DNA from: a virus
Length of the DNA stretch: 64,000 nt
IMG/VR virus record: IMGVR_UViG_3300024346_006511
Span: 92,127-156,126 of that record
Reading direction: 5' to 3' (one strand)
The position numbers were made by a program, and so were the translations under genes. The notes below the pieces were generated by a model, which was given only the letters and a program-made list of their open reading frames with translations, was not told where the DNA came from and did not search any database. Below are positions 26,304 to 35,307 of the stretch, in pieces. Numbering within the stretch: position 1 is the first letter of the stretch; each line of letters begins with the position of its first letter.

Positions 26304-27139
26304 ATTGTTATTATTAATTTACGTAATTCATCCCAGTGTGGGTAGTCTTTATATTCAATATACGAATTTTCTTTTAAATTAGCAACTAAATATTCGGGTT
26401 TAGTTATATCTATTTTCCAATCTGTTCTTGCAATAGCTCTATACATTTTACTGTACTCCTTAGAGAATGCGTAATCTTTTTTTATTTCAGCAACTTCTAA
26501 CATTCTAGTTAAACATGTACTATCCCATTTAAAGTGATGAACCTGAGTGAATACTTCTTCTACTGGCATTCTTCTTGGGTGGCTAGATCCCCAGCTATTA
26601 GTACCGTCATTAAATGAAGCGTAATGTTGCCCGGGAGTAACTTCTTGATAACCTTTCATTAATGTACATTTATTAGGACAGGCTTTTGACATAGGGTATC
26701 TAAAGAATCCTGCTAAAGGAAATGCTTCGTGAATATTAGTGTCTGCTGTTACTTTAGGAAAAGTACCATCTATACCTATTCTATCTATGAACCCTCCTGT
26801 AACAAAGTCATATCCTTTTCTCTCACATTGCTCGATGATGTCTTCTATAGGTTCAGGGTATACCTGTAATTCATCATCATCTGATACAATCCACCAGTCA
26901 TTTGGTCGTTGACTTTTAACGTAGTTATATAATTCAGTAACTCTTTCCCAATTGTATTTAGCTTCTGTTACAACTAAATATGGTTCGATTCCTAGTGCTT
27001 GGATTTCTTCTAGAATCCCGTCATCATCTGAATGTCTGTAGACAACTACATATGCTTTGTCTATGACATTTTCGTAATGCTTTAACATATGCGGAAGCAT
27101 ATGAGTATTTTTTCCTACTACTGTAACTAAATTAAGCAC
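26300..27139 (-). CDS. Glycosyltransferase family 2-like protein
   Basis: This 279-aa protein has a GT-A fold N-terminus, LVTVVGKNTHMLPHMLKHYENVIDKAYVVV in two short blocks, and a metal-binding DDDE at 87-90 in WWIVSDDDELQVYP. A later VHHFKWD segment matches the conserved HHF..D of the glycosyltransferase family 2_4 group. It probably transfers a sugar from a nucleotide donor. There are no membrane spans. It overlaps the methyltransferase gene by 8 nt. Confidence 0.8.
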   Translation of the reverse strand: MLNLVTVVGKNTHMLPHMLKHYENVIDKAYVVVYRHSDDDGILEEIQALGIEPYLVVTEAKYNWERVTELYNYVKSQRPNDWWIVSDDDELQVYPEPIEDIIEQCERKGYDFVTGGFIDRIGIDGTFPKVTADTNIHEAFPLAGFFRYPMSKACPNKCTLMKGYQEVTPGQHYASFNDGTNSWGSSHPRRMPVEEVFTQVHHFKWDSTCLTRMLEVAEIKKDYAFSKEYSKMYRAIARTDWKIDITKPEYLVANLKENSYIEYKDYPHWDELRKLIITI

Positions 27140-27902
27140 GTCTAAAAATTGTTAATCCGGTTGAACTTGGTTTTGTATTTAATATCCCATGGTTATGAAA
27201 GTCGAATCTTTGCCATTCATCAGATATTTCACTTATAAACTTAGAAGGTCCGTTTGCAAACTCTTCATGATTGTTTAGATCAGATACATCCTTAGTAACG
27301 ATGTGTTTATTAGCGTATCTTATATCTGTATCGTGAATTGATATAATACCATTAGGGTTTAAAAGTTTACTGTATAAGGTAAAGTCTTGTTTAACATTCT
27401 CATATGAATGTCCTGCGTCGATATGAAGGTAATCTATCTTAATATCCTCTTTGACAAAAAAATCATAATAAGCTTTTTCTGTTGTATCGTTAACTATTCT
27501 AGGGTGAAATATTTTTCTTAAGAAAGAGTCTTCTTTTAACCAATCTACTTCTCCTCCTATGCCGTTGGCAGCATCTACAATAAATGTAGCTCCAATATCT
27601 CCCCAACTAAAGTCTGGTTTACCTTCGAAAATGCCTTGCTCATGTAAATCTATTCTTGCTTGAGTCATTATACGGGGAATAAATCCAGCACCAGAACCTA
27701 AACATACGCAGTTCTTAGCTCTCATATTTTGAATCATAGCATAAATAAGTAACCCATCTCCTAAGTGATAGTCTGTAGCACCGTGGGTCCATCTATACTT
27801 TACAGCATCATGTTCTATAATAATTTTACCGTTCTGATCTTGTTTATAAACTTGATTGTTGGTAATTTTATCAAATACAAAATTTTTATCTACTATACTC
27901 AT
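27132..27902 (-). CDS. Class I SAM-dependent methyltransferase
   Basis: This 256-aa protein has a Rossmann SAM site VCLGSGAGFIPR (Gly69 to Gly73), and the late motif YLHIDAGHSYENVKQDF followed by LNPNGIISIHDTD, as in the Methyltransf_24 group. It may O- or N-methylate a sugar of the glycan. It has no signal peptide. The stop overlaps the GT2 start by 8 nt, and its own start overlaps the last 4 nt of the GT-A gene upstream. Confidence 0.85.
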   Translation of the reverse strand: MSIVDKNFVFDKITNNQVYKQDQNGKIIIEHDAVKYRWTHGATDYHLGDGLLIYAMIQNMRAKNCVCLGSGAGFIPRIMTQARIDLHEQGIFEGKPDFSWGDIGATFIVDAANGIGGEVDWLKEDSFLRKIFHPRIVNDTTEKAYYDFFVKEDIKIDYLHIDAGHSYENVKQDFTLYSKLLNPNGIISIHDTDIRYANKHIVTKDVSDLNNHEEFANGPSKFISEISDEWQRFDFHNHGILNTKPSSTGLTIFRRA

Positions 27903-28759
27903 TTCTTTGTTAAACTGCTTAGATCTATAAATTTATGAAAATTAATGCAATTACGCAACATTTCTATTTCTACATCGTAGGGATGGTCAGGAGAATTAGT
28001 TTTATACCATTTTTTTAATGGACCATAATGTCTAAACCATTGCCATGAATCTTCAATAGTCCATATACCGTCTGAGTTAACATTGCTCCATTTCCAATTA
28101 TTGCAGTCCCATTCTGTAGAGATTACAGCTCTATGTTCTACTTTATTTTTTACTAGTAAGTGTTTTAAGAGTAGCTGTTCTGCAAATATTAAGTACCTAG
28201 AATTAGGTGCTTTTAAAACAGTAAATTCTTCCATTAACTTAAGACTTAAGTTTGCGTATTCTTGAGTAAATACTGGATCTGGAAGATATAAGAAAGAGAC
28301 GTTAACAGACTCAGTTTTCCATCTTGGCTTATAAGATAGTCCTCTAATTAAAGGATCAAGTGAAGTAGGGTAATAACCTCTACCGAATTCTCTATTAGAA
28401 AATAAAACTTGATCTTTTACTATGTTGTGTTTGAAAGGCTTGAATACTAACGTGTCGCAGTCCATTATAATAACTGGTTCAGTCTGTAAAGCTAATACTT
28501 GAAGTTTAGAACTAGCCCAGAAATTAGTCTTATCAATAGGTCTGTCGTTGAAGTCAATGATTTCTATATTATCGTATAGAGATTGAACTCCAAGTTCTGT
28601 TATGAGTGAATGAGTTAATTCATCACAATATAACCATGTATCATCTTCAGGATGATTTCGTTTCCATAAACTTACTGAGGCCAGCATTAGTAAGGTGTTA
28701 AACTTACTGTAATCTTCTCTCTGTTTATTTATGTTTTCATAAACCCATATTATTTTCAA
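27899..28759 (-). CDS. GT-A glycosyltransferase (GT8/GT32-like)
   Basis: This 286-aa protein has a GT-A start MKIIWVYENI, a LWKRNHPEDDTWLYCD region, and a DCD metal motif at 100-102 in PVIIMDCDTLVFKPF. A HYGPLKKWY segment near the C-terminus is typical of the region after the catalytic core in this group. It is the first gene of the glycan cluster, only 22 nt after the last fibre-region gene, with no promoter element between them. This supports read-through from the structural operon. Confidence 0.75.
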   Translation of the reverse strand: MKIIWVYENINKQREDYSKFNTLLMLASVSLWKRNHPEDDTWLYCDELTHSLITELGVQSLYDNIEIIDFNDRPIDKTNFWASSKLQVLALQTEPVIIMDCDTLVFKPFKHNIVKDQVLFSNREFGRGYYPTSLDPLIRGLSYKPRWKTESVNVSFLYLPDPVFTQEYANLSLKLMEEFTVLKAPNSRYLIFAEQLLLKHLLVKNKVEHRAVISTEWDCNNWKWSNVNSDGIWTIEDSWQWFRHYGPLKKWYKTNSPDHPYDVEIEMLRNCINFHKFIDLSSLTKK

Positions 28760-28781
28760 ATTAAAACCTTTTTAGTTATTT

Positions 28782-29261
28782 TTATGGTGATACGTGTGTA
28801 GTTGTAAAGTAAGCGTAGAAAGTAGTAACGCTATCATGTGCAGAAGATGTTAGGGATATAGTACCTGTTGTAGTACCTGCTCCGGTAGTACTTAATGCAG
28901 TTCCTCCTCCTTCTGAAGCATCTCTAAAAGAATGGAATGTATAAGGGTATGTAGCTGTTGCAGTTAAAGTAACAGATGATATAGTATTATAGTTAACGTT
29001 TAGTAACGTATGTGTAGTAAAAGCTGCTTGAGAATATCCTGCAGTTACAGCAACTGTTCCTCCTGTTTCAGATACTACGTTTCCGTATAGAAATTTATTT
29101 CCTCGAAGTTCAGATACTGAGTGTGGAGCAGTATCTGCTGGTTCTAATCCTGTCATAACAGTCGTTAAGCTTATATTGCTGTTGCTGCTATATGCATTAG
29201 ACCAGGCATCAAATGAATTAAATGATACGGGTAAATTACTTGCATAGTTGTATACTGCCAT
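28782..29261 (-). CDS. Small structural or fibre-associated protein
   Basis: This 159-aa protein is rich in Ser, Thr, Gly and Ala, with FNSFDAWSNAYSS, the motif HSVSELRG, and a beta-rich C-terminus FHSFRDASEGGG then TSSAHDSVTTFYAYF. Small proteins with SVSELRGK blocks are common in phage baseplate and fibre regions. No domain can be named. It lies 4 nt from the next gene and is the last structural-type gene before the glycan cluster. A tail-fibre accessory or tip protein is likely. Confidence 0.6.
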   Translation of the reverse strand: MAVYNYASNLPVSFNSFDAWSNAYSSNSNISLTTVMTGLEPADTAPHSVSELRGNKFLYGNVVSETGGTVAVTAGYSQAAFTTHTLLNVNYNTISSVTLTATATYPYTFHSFRDASEGGGTALSTTGAGTTTGTISLTSSAHDSVTTFYAYFTTTHVSP

Positions 29262-29265
29262 CTTA

Positions 29266-29814
29266 TTATATTTTTTCTATTTTATCTATAGGAAACAATT
29301 CTGACAACTTATTTTTAATAATTCCATATGCATATTCATATAAATTATTTAGGACCTGAGTATTTATTACTTCTTTTTTCTCTTTATAAGAACCTGTTTT
29401 TACTTCTTTTACTACTAGCTCATCCCTGTACTTTGTTACTTCGTCTCCGTTAGAGTCGAAACTTACATAAGGAATTTGCTCTATAACTTCCTTCTGTTCA
29501 TAAGTAGGAAATTCTATCTCTTCTATCTCAGCTAATGAAGCTTTAAATAGAATTGGTATACTAACTTCAACACCTTCACTCTCAGGTGAATCGTAGTATA
29601 AAACATCTGCAGGAACTAATCCTTCAGCATTTTTTAAGGGCTCATCTAAATACTTTCTATTGAACGCATGAGCTTTATCTATATTTAACCAAGTCGTAGT
29701 AGTTAATACTAACTCACTAGTTACTTTATTGAAGCGGTAGTTATCAATTCTAACATATGCTTCTTGTGTTGGACCGGATCCCGTTTCGAGATCTATATTT
29801 AATCTAAAACCCAT
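29266..29814 (-). CDS. Fibre-associated protein, unknown
   Basis: This 182-aa protein starts MGFRLNIDLETGSGPTQEAYV with a beta-rich N-terminus, then IDNYRFNKVTSEL. The C-terminal half is charged and helical, ending KNKLSELFPIDKIEKI. Proteins with this start occur next to fibre genes in T4-like phages, but no family is certain. It lies 14 nt from the 1185-aa fibre gene. It may join the fibre to the baseplate or act as an assembly chaperone. Confidence 0.55.
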   Translation of the reverse strand: MGFRLNIDLETGSGPTQEAYVRIDNYRFNKVTSELVLTTTTWLNIDKAHAFNRKYLDEPLKNAEGLVPADVLYYDSPESEGVEVSIPILFKASLAEIEEIEFPTYEQKEVIEQIPYVSFDSNGDEVTKYRDELVVKEVKTGSYKEKKEVINTQVLNNLYEYAYGIIKNKLSELFPIDKIEKI

Positions 29815-29827
29815 TCTTTTATTTATT

Positions 29828-32800
29828 TTAACAGTTGCATTTATTTTCTAACTTATCTACTTTAGCAGATAATTCTTTTACTGCTTCTATTAGTACTGCA
29901 TTTAATTTAATATAATCAACTGCTAAGTATCCATTATCTCTTTCATGAACTAGTTCTGGATACTGTGCTTGCAGCTCTTGTGCTTTTACTCCAATATCAT
30001 GTCCTGTCTTACTAACAACGTCTTCGATTCCGTCTTTCCAATCAAATTCGTATCCTCCGATTGCATTTACTTTATCTAAAGCCCCTGTTAGTGGTGCAAA
30101 GTTTTCTTTTAATCTTTCATCAGAAGAATAGTATGCTGTAATATCTCCTGCTGCTCTAATCTCACCTGCTGTAGAAGACGCTCCTGTTCCTATACCTAAA
30201 GCGTTAAACTGTACATTGTCGTCTGTATCAATAGATAAACTTCCTCTTGATTGATCTCCTGTGTTTGTTCCTGAGTTTGTTCCGGTTATGTCACTGGTTA
30301 ATGCTATAGTACCCTCTGCTAGAGGAAGTGTCCAAGCATAGCTAGTATTCCCAGTAGTTGGGAAGTTTAAAGTTCCTGCTCCAGTACCACCAGTAAATAC
30401 ACGAAGTCGATCATTTGATGAATCGATTTCTATCAGAGCCATGTTTGTTGACTGAGCTGTTATTATACCGTTAGGATTTAGTGAAGCATTTGATTCATTT
30501 GGCGATACTCCTGCTCCAGTCCTTACGATAGCAGTTCCTGTTAACATACCAGAAAACGTATCTGCTTGATCACTTCTTAGGAACGATGTACTGTCAACAC
30601 CATCAAGCTTTTCAGAATCTGCTGCTTTACCGGAAGTTGTTAAGTATCCACTTAAATCTTGATCTGCAGTTGCATTCTCTTCAATACCATCTAATTTACC
30701 ATGGTCTGCATCTGTAAATACATTTGAATCATCTGCTGCCTCAACTGCTGCTCTAACTTCTGCGTCACTTAATTGTGTATTGGTTGTAGTATCTGGTGAT
30801 GTGATAGTTACTATGTAAGGACTTGCAGATGTTCCAGTTCCTGTTGTGTTTGTTCCTAATGTACCTGTTGCTGCTACAAACTTAATAAACTTGCCTTGAC
30901 CGATTGTTACATCATCATTATCATCATCTCTTAAACTCCAAGTAGTAAGTTGGTTTGTATTTGTATCTGTGTTTGTAGTATAAGATGGAGTTCTGTATAC
31001 ACCGTCATGAGCTAAGAAGGTTCCTGCTGAACCAGCTGCTGGTACAAAGTTACTGTTACCTGTACCTACTAAGGTTCTAATATCTGCTGCTGTTTGATCT
31101 GCAGTTGCATTCTCTTCAATTCCATCTAACTTAGTCTTATCACCGTTACCAAAAGCTCCTTCACTTGGTTGAACTTGATAAGAACTTAAATCTTGATCTC
31201 CGGTTGCTCCTGCTTCTATATTATCTAACTTAGTCTTATCACCGTTAACGAAAGCACCTTCACTTGGTTGTAATTGGTATGCACTAAGATCTTGATCTGC
31301 TGTTGCATTAGCTTCAATACCTGTTAGTTTAGTATGATCGGTTGCTGACATTACACCAGAAACACTATCTGTAGCTACTGGTATTACTGCGTTAGTACCG
31401 TCTGAAGATGTAATTGTTCTAGCACCTGTTGTACCAGTTATACCTAAATTTGTTGTAACGTTCTCTGTTACAGTAACAACACCTGTACCACCGTTAACGC
31501 TTGTTACAGCATCGGTTGGAGTTGCTAATAACGTATAGTCTGCCATAGTTCCAGCAGTACCACCGTTATGCATATATGTTTTATTCTCATCAGATCTAAC
31601 AACAACGTCACCTTCTTGTGCTGTTAATGCTAAATGAGCTGTTTGATTGGCTGCTGTCTGTACAGTTGTTAATGCTGTAGCTGCCATATTAGATACCGGT
31701 AAGGTACCTGTTACATCAGTTGATAAGTTAATTGCATTTCTAGTAAGAACCTGTCCTGATAATGTTACATAGTCTAATGAACCTCCTAAGGATACATCTG
31801 TTGAGTTATCAGTACCAGCTGCATCTACTCCTATATTACTTCTTATAGTTCCTTTATTACTATTAGATATACTTGTTGATGCTACTACTGCTGCAACGAT
31901 TTCTGCATTAGATTGATCTGCTGTTGCATTAGCTTCTATACCATCTAATTTAGTTTTGTCTCCATTAGCAAAAGCTCCTTCTGAAGGTTGTACCTGGTAA
32001 GAACTTAAATCCTGATCTGCAGTTGCTCCTGCTTCTATATTATCTAATTTAGTTTTATCACCATTAACAAAAGCACCTTCACTTGGCTGAACTTGGTATG
32101 AACTTAAATCTTGATCTGCTGTTGCACCTGTTTCAATACCGTCTAACTTAGTTTTATCACCGTTAGCAAAAGCTCCTTCTGAAGGTTTTAATTGATATGA
32201 AGTTAAATCTTGATCTGCTGTTGCACCTGTTTCAATACCGTCTAATTTATCAAACATTTCGTCTGACATAATACCCCAGTTATCTGTAGTAGCTAAAGTT
32301 AATGCTACATTAGTACCGTCTGAGGAATTAATTGAGAATCCAGTTCCACTTACTGTTTTAGATAAGTTAGTAGTTACGTTAGATACTTTTGCGGTGTTTG
32401 CATCAATTTCATCGAATAAACCTGGTGATAAAAGACCAGATGCACTTGTTGTAGCGATTGGAATAACAGCATTAGTACCGTCAGATGAAACAATTGTTCT
32501 AGCACCTGTTGTACCAGTTATAGATAAATTTGTAGTTACGTTGTGATTAACATCCGTTTCTTTAGCGTTGTTAAGAACGTGTTCGTCAAATATTGCTTTA
32601 GACATTACACCCGATACGCTTGTTGTAGCGATTGGAATAACAGCATCAGTACCATCTGAAGAAACTATTGTTCTAGCTCCAGTTGTGCCTGTAATACTTA
32701 AATTTGTTGTAACGTTAGTTACCTTATCGTTGTTGTCTGAGATATTACCAATTTCTGTAGAACTAATAGTTCTAGTATTTCCTGCGAGTGCAGTAGTATT

Positions 32801-33385
32801 GGTTGATCCTAATTGTAAAGTCGTTACTGAACCTCCTAATGAGATGGCTGAACCATCTATTGATATAGAAGAGTTTGTTAGTTGATCGTTTGCTAAACCG
32901 GTAACTTGATCTGACCCTGAGAATATAGTAGGTAGATTAGTAAGGTTAGGGAAACTATATGTTGAGTTACTTGAAAGGTTTACGCTAGATAACGTAGCGT
33001 CAGTATTCAATACTGCTAAGCTTCCTAGTCCAAGGGAAGTTCTAACTGTATTTCCGCTCTCTAAAACAAATGAAGATCCTGCTCCAACAATGAATGTACT
33101 GTCAGTAGGATTTAAATTTGATATGTCATTTAAGTTTTCGTGATAAGCCTGTACGTCTGTACCGATTACTGATCCGATTTGTGCTCTTGCTTGTGCAGAT
33201 GAACCGGAAACTAATCCGTTTGGTCTATTTAGTATGTTTGCATACTCTACACTGTCTGCTGTTAAGCCGGTAAAATTACCGACTCCTGTGAATGAACCAG
33301 AAAATGAACCTGTAAATGCCGAGTCAGAGACTCCTGATCCGGATTGGAAGGTTAAATTTGATACTTTAGGACTATCTATTCTCAT
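29828..33385 (-). CDS. Tail fibre with C-terminal peptidase S74 chaperone
   Basis: This 1185-aa fibre starts MRIDSPKVSNLTFQSGSG. It has a shared fibre module (SVEYANILNRPNGLVSGSS) and several copies of TTNLSITGTTGARTIVSSDG. Two blocks of 33-aa repeats have the form DGIETGATADQDLTSYQ then PSEGAFANGDKTKL. The C-terminal peptidase S74 (endosialidase chaperone) domain is at about 1088-1185, starting SDERLKENFAP with the Ser and Lys of the catalytic dyad. This domain folds the trimer and cuts itself off. The last residues are a heptad-like helix ending KLENKCNC. It probably binds the host receptor. A promoter element lies 28 nt upstream. Confidence 0.9.
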   Translation of the reverse strand: MRIDSPKVSNLTFQSGSGVSDSAFTGSFSGSFTGVGNFTGLTADSVEYANILNRPNGLVSGSSAQARAQIGSVIGTDVQAYHENLNDISNLNPTDSTFIVGAGSSFVLESGNTVRTSLGLGSLAVLNTDATLSSVNLSSNSTYSFPNLTNLPTIFSGSDQVTGLANDQLTNSSISIDGSAISLGGSVTTLQLGSTNTTALAGNTRTISSTEIGNISDNNDKVTNVTTNLSITGTTGARTIVSSDGTDAVIPIATTSVSGVMSKAIFDEHVLNNAKETDVNHNVTTNLSITGTTGARTIVSSDGTNAVIPIATTSASGLLSPGLFDEIDANTAKVSNVTTNLSKTVSGTGFSINSSDGTNVALTLATTDNWGIMSDEMFDKLDGIETGATADQDLTSYQLKPSEGAFANGDKTKLDGIETGATADQDLSSYQVQPSEGAFVNGDKTKLDNIEAGATADQDLSSYQVQPSEGAFANGDKTKLDGIEANATADQSNAEIVAAVVASTSISNSNKGTIRSNIGVDAAGTDNSTDVSLGGSLDYVTLSGQVLTRNAINLSTDVTGTLPVSNMAATALTTVQTAANQTAHLALTAQEGDVVVRSDENKTYMHNGGTAGTMADYTLLATPTDAVTSVNGGTGVVTVTENVTTNLGITGTTGARTITSSDGTNAVIPVATDSVSGVMSATDHTKLTGIEANATADQDLSAYQLQPSEGAFVNGDKTKLDNIEAGATGDQDLSSYQVQPSEGAFGNGDKTKLDGIEENATADQTAADIRTLVGTGNSNFVPAAGSAGTFLAHDGVYRTPSYTTNTDTNTNQLTTWSLRDDDNDDVTIGQGKFIKFVAATGTLGTNTTGTGTSASPYIVTITSPDTTTNTQLSDAEVRAAVEAADDSNVFTDADHGKLDGIEENATADQDLSGYLTTSGKAADSEKLDGVDSTSFLRSDQADTFSGMLTGTAIVRTGAGVSPNESNASLNPNGIITAQSTNMALIEIDSSNDRLRVFTGGTGAGTLNFPTTGNTSYAWTLPLAEGTIALTSDITGTNSGTNTGDQSRGSLSIDTDDNVQFNALGIGTGASSTAGEIRAAGDITAYYSSDERLKENFAPLTGALDKVNAIGGYEFDWKDGIEDVVSKTGHDIGVKAQELQAQYPELVHERDNGYLAVDYIKLNAVLIEAVKELSAKVDKLENKCNC
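31095..31325 (-). repeat. 33-aa (99-nt) repeats in the fibre gene, block 1
   Basis: About two units, each roughly 33 codons, of the form T/DGIEANATADQDLSAYQLQ then PSEGAFVNGDKTKL. They are coding repeats in the S74 fibre, not a CRISPR array. Confidence 0.75.
31915..32265 (-). repeat. 33-aa (99-nt) repeats in the fibre gene, block 2
   Basis: Three consecutive units and part of a fourth of the same 33-residue repeat (DGIETGATADQDL..YQ..PSEGAF.NGDKTKL). Recombination between the two blocks could shorten or lengthen the fibre. Confidence 0.75.
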
Positions 33386-33413
33386 TACTTTATTTTATTT
33401 GAGTTATCTTATT

Positions 33414-33421
33414 TATAAATA
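33414..33421 (-). promoter_or_regulatory. Late-type promoter element for the S74 fibre
   Basis: The coding strand reads GATATTTATAAATAAG, 28 nt before the fibre ATG, starting only 2 nt before the stop of the upstream 109-aa gene. Confidence 0.6.
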
Positions 33422-33422
33422 T

Positions 33423-33752
33423 CTACTTTTTTACAACAACCGTTCCACTAAATTCATCAGAAAATAGTACTCTGGTTCTAGAAGAACTGATTGATATTAT
33501 ATCTTTTGGGATAACCTGATATCCGTTAGCATCATATACCTGTACTATAGGATATGGCTCGGATAAATTATGATCTATATTATATGAAAGGGAACCTCCA
33601 ACTACAGATTTAGTGAAGGTTGATGGTATGCTTAAATTGCTTAAAGAAGAACCGTCTCCACTAAAAGCGTTAGCAGCGACTGTACCTATTACAGTAAGAG
33701 AATTTAGGTTAGCGTCAGAACCGCTAGTTATTAGTTTTTTCCAATTTGGCAT
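33423..33752 (-). CDS. Short fibre-module protein, possibly truncated
   Basis: This 109-aa protein begins MPNWKKLITSGSDANLNS, the WKK.I.SGS start shared with the fibres at 34073 and 35308. It then has NAFSGDGSSLSNLS and a module HNLSEPYPIVQVYDANG, then YQVIPKDIISIS and VLFSDEFSGTVVVKK. The same module occurs in the 378-aa and 1640-aa proteins, where it continues with GGHI.SGS. Here it stops at KK, so the protein looks like a fibre cut short after the first two modules. A promoter element lies 67 nt upstream. It may be a real attachment protein or a remnant of a larger fibre. Confidence 0.7.
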   Translation of the reverse strand: MPNWKKLITSGSDANLNSLTVIGTVAANAFSGDGSSLSNLSIPSTFTKSVVGGSLSYNIDHNLSEPYPIVQVYDANGYQVIPKDIISISSSRTRVLFSDEFSGTVVVKK

Positions 33753-33819
33753 GTTACTTATATTACGGTTGGTAACTCTTTCGAGCCCACTTCCTATTAA
33801 GGCCTATAATAGCTTTAAA

Positions 33820-33827
33820 TATAAATA
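33820..33827 (-). promoter_or_regulatory. Late-type promoter element for the 109-aa gene
   Basis: The coding strand reads CGATATTTATATTTAA, 67 nt before the ATG at 33752. Confidence 0.5.
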
Positions 33828-33852
33828 TCGGTAAAAAAAGTTAAATAAGCAA

Positions 33853-34056
33853 CTACTTTTTAAGTAAATTGGAAAGTTTAGAAAATACTACATAGAATAG
33901 TTCAAACTCTGCTCCTTTAAAATTAGCTTGTCTAAGTTTAGTGAGTATGAATTGTATTTCCTGTTGTGTGAGATCAGTATTAACAGCCTCGTCTTTTTGC
34001 ATCTTATCTTTAGCTGCTTTTCCTGTCAATATTTTACCTTTATTTATAAACGCCAT
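33853..34056 (-). CDS. Small unknown protein in the fibre region
   Basis: This protein has 67 aa from the internal ATG at 34056, starting MAFINKGKILTGKAAKD, or 81 aa from the ATG at 34098. I prefer the inner start because the outer one overlaps the preceding fibre gene by 26 nt and adds only a basic helix (MEQFSSILKKLFKK). The body is LTQQEIQFILTKLRQANFKG then FELFYVVFSKLSNLLKK, two amphipathic helices with a Lys-Lys end. Short proteins of this QQEI..IL..LR type occur in marine T4-like phages. The function is unknown. Confidence 0.6.
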   Translation of the reverse strand: MAFINKGKILTGKAAKDKMQKDEAVNTDLTQQEIQFILTKLRQANFKGAEFELFYVVFSKLSNLLKK

Positions 34057-34072
34057 TTTTTTAAATAACTTC

Positions 34073-35209
34073 TTAAGAATAGATGAAAATTGTTCCACTG
34101 TCTATTTTGATATTACCATTTTTTTGATATTCTGAAATGTCTGCATGTCCTGCATCTATATCTACTACTGCTGAAGCGAATGCTGATGGAGTAGCTGTTG
34201 TTGCATTTTGTGCTAATGATTCTACGTATCCAAATCTTGAACCATCAAATACGTAAGCATGACCTTCTCCGCTTCCTTCATCAATTACTAAACCTCCTAC
34301 GTCTGGATTTGCTGAACCAGAGTTAAGTAGGATAAATTTATCTTCTACTAATAGGTTTGCTGTTTGTACTGATGTTGTTGTGCCTTGTACTACAAGATCT
34401 CCAGTTAAAGTTAAGTCTGCAAATTCTACATTGTTAGTTGTACCTAAGCCTAATTGAGCAGACGAAGATACTAATCCATCGATGTTAAATAAATTTGCAT
34501 CTATTTGAGCTGAAGATGAAATAATACCGGAAGGTATGTTCTGTACTTCTGTATAGCTAATCTGTGCTGATGATGATAAGAAAGTAGGTCTGTTAATTAT
34601 GTTTGCATAAGGAATAGATCCAGATACAATATGACCACCTTTCCCTACTATCACTCTACCACTTGTAGGGTCGCTAAAGGTAACTGTTAATACGTTATCA
34701 CTTGTAGTGACTACGCTAGCAGGTATCATCATGGCATCATTGCCATCGTATACCGTTGCTACAATATTTTTGGACTCGAAGTTGTGAGTAACTGCTACTG
34801 TTGTCTGATTTGTAAAAGTATTAATAACGGTAGCTGATTGATCAACTGTAATGTTAGAAATATTAGAACCGTCTCCTACAAAAGCTGTTGCTGTTACTGT
34901 TCCTGATCCAAAATCAACACTATTATTATTTAGTGTAGCTTCAACTTGAGTTGACGAAGATATTATTCCGTTAGGAACATTTGATAATTCAGTATAATCT
35001 GAGGTTAATCCGTCAAATCTAGATGCAATAGAACCAGATAGGGAAGTAAAAGAACCGGAAATATCAGAAGCGATTTCTCCAGAGTTATGAATAACGCCAG
35101 TTATGTTAGCTCCAGCTCCACTAAATGAAGAGGCTGCTACATTATTATCTACTACTATAGAATTTAATTCGGGCGATGATCCGCTGACAATTACTTTTTT
35201 CCAGGTCAT
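34073..35209 (-). CDS. Tail fibre protein, WKK-type
   Basis: This 378-aa protein starts MTWKKVIVSGSSPELNS. It has two SSFSGAGANITGV-like segments, the THNFESKNIVATVYDGND...VIVGKGGHIVSGS module, and repeats ending S..SSSAQI. A C-terminal domain, GDLVVQGTTTSVQT then KFILLNSGSANPD and VIDEGSGEGH, is shared with the next fibre upstream at 35308. It ends HADISEYQKNGNIKIDSGTIFIY. It probably forms a slender beta-helical fibre. The ATG follows a GC-rich hairpin rather than a promoter element. Confidence 0.75.
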   Translation of the reverse strand: MTWKKVIVSGSSPELNSIVVDNNVAASSFSGAGANITGVIHNSGEIASDISGSFTSLSGSIASRFDGLTSDYTELSNVPNGIISSSTQVEATLNNNSVDFGSGTVTATAFVGDGSNISNITVDQSATVINTFTNQTTVAVTHNFESKNIVATVYDGNDAMMIPASVVTTSDNVLTVTFSDPTSGRVIVGKGGHIVSGSIPYANIINRPTFLSSSAQISYTEVQNIPSGIISSSAQIDANLFNIDGLVSSSAQLGLGTTNNVEFADLTLTGDLVVQGTTTSVQTANLLVEDKFILLNSGSANPDVGGLVIDEGSGEGHAYVFDGSRFGYVESLAQNATTATPSAFASAVVDIDAGHADISEYQKNGNIKIDSGTIFIYS

Positions 35210-35259
35210 TTTATATTGTTTTATTTTGTAATAACTGTAACTAAATTAAAGGGCATGTA

Positions 35260-35279
35260 GGGGAGCGGTGAGACTCCCC
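35260..35279 (-). terminator. GC-rich hairpin between two fibre genes
   Basis: On the coding strand GGGGAG pairs with CTCCCC around eight bases. It lies in the 98-nt gap between the genes at 35308 and 35209. There is no T run after it, so it could be an attenuator or a processing or stability hairpin rather than a terminator. Confidence 0.45.
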
Positions 35280-35307
35280 ATTAGCCAATAATTATTATTT
35301 GTTTTAT

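Noticed and set aside
5677-28759. Glycan cluster as an integrated mobile element
   Set aside because: I saw no integrase, transposase, flanking direct repeats or tRNA site, and genes overlap smoothly into both flanking structural regions.
31095-32265. CRISPR-like periodic repeats
   Set aside because: The units are in-frame 33-codon protein repeats without unique spacers of constant size.
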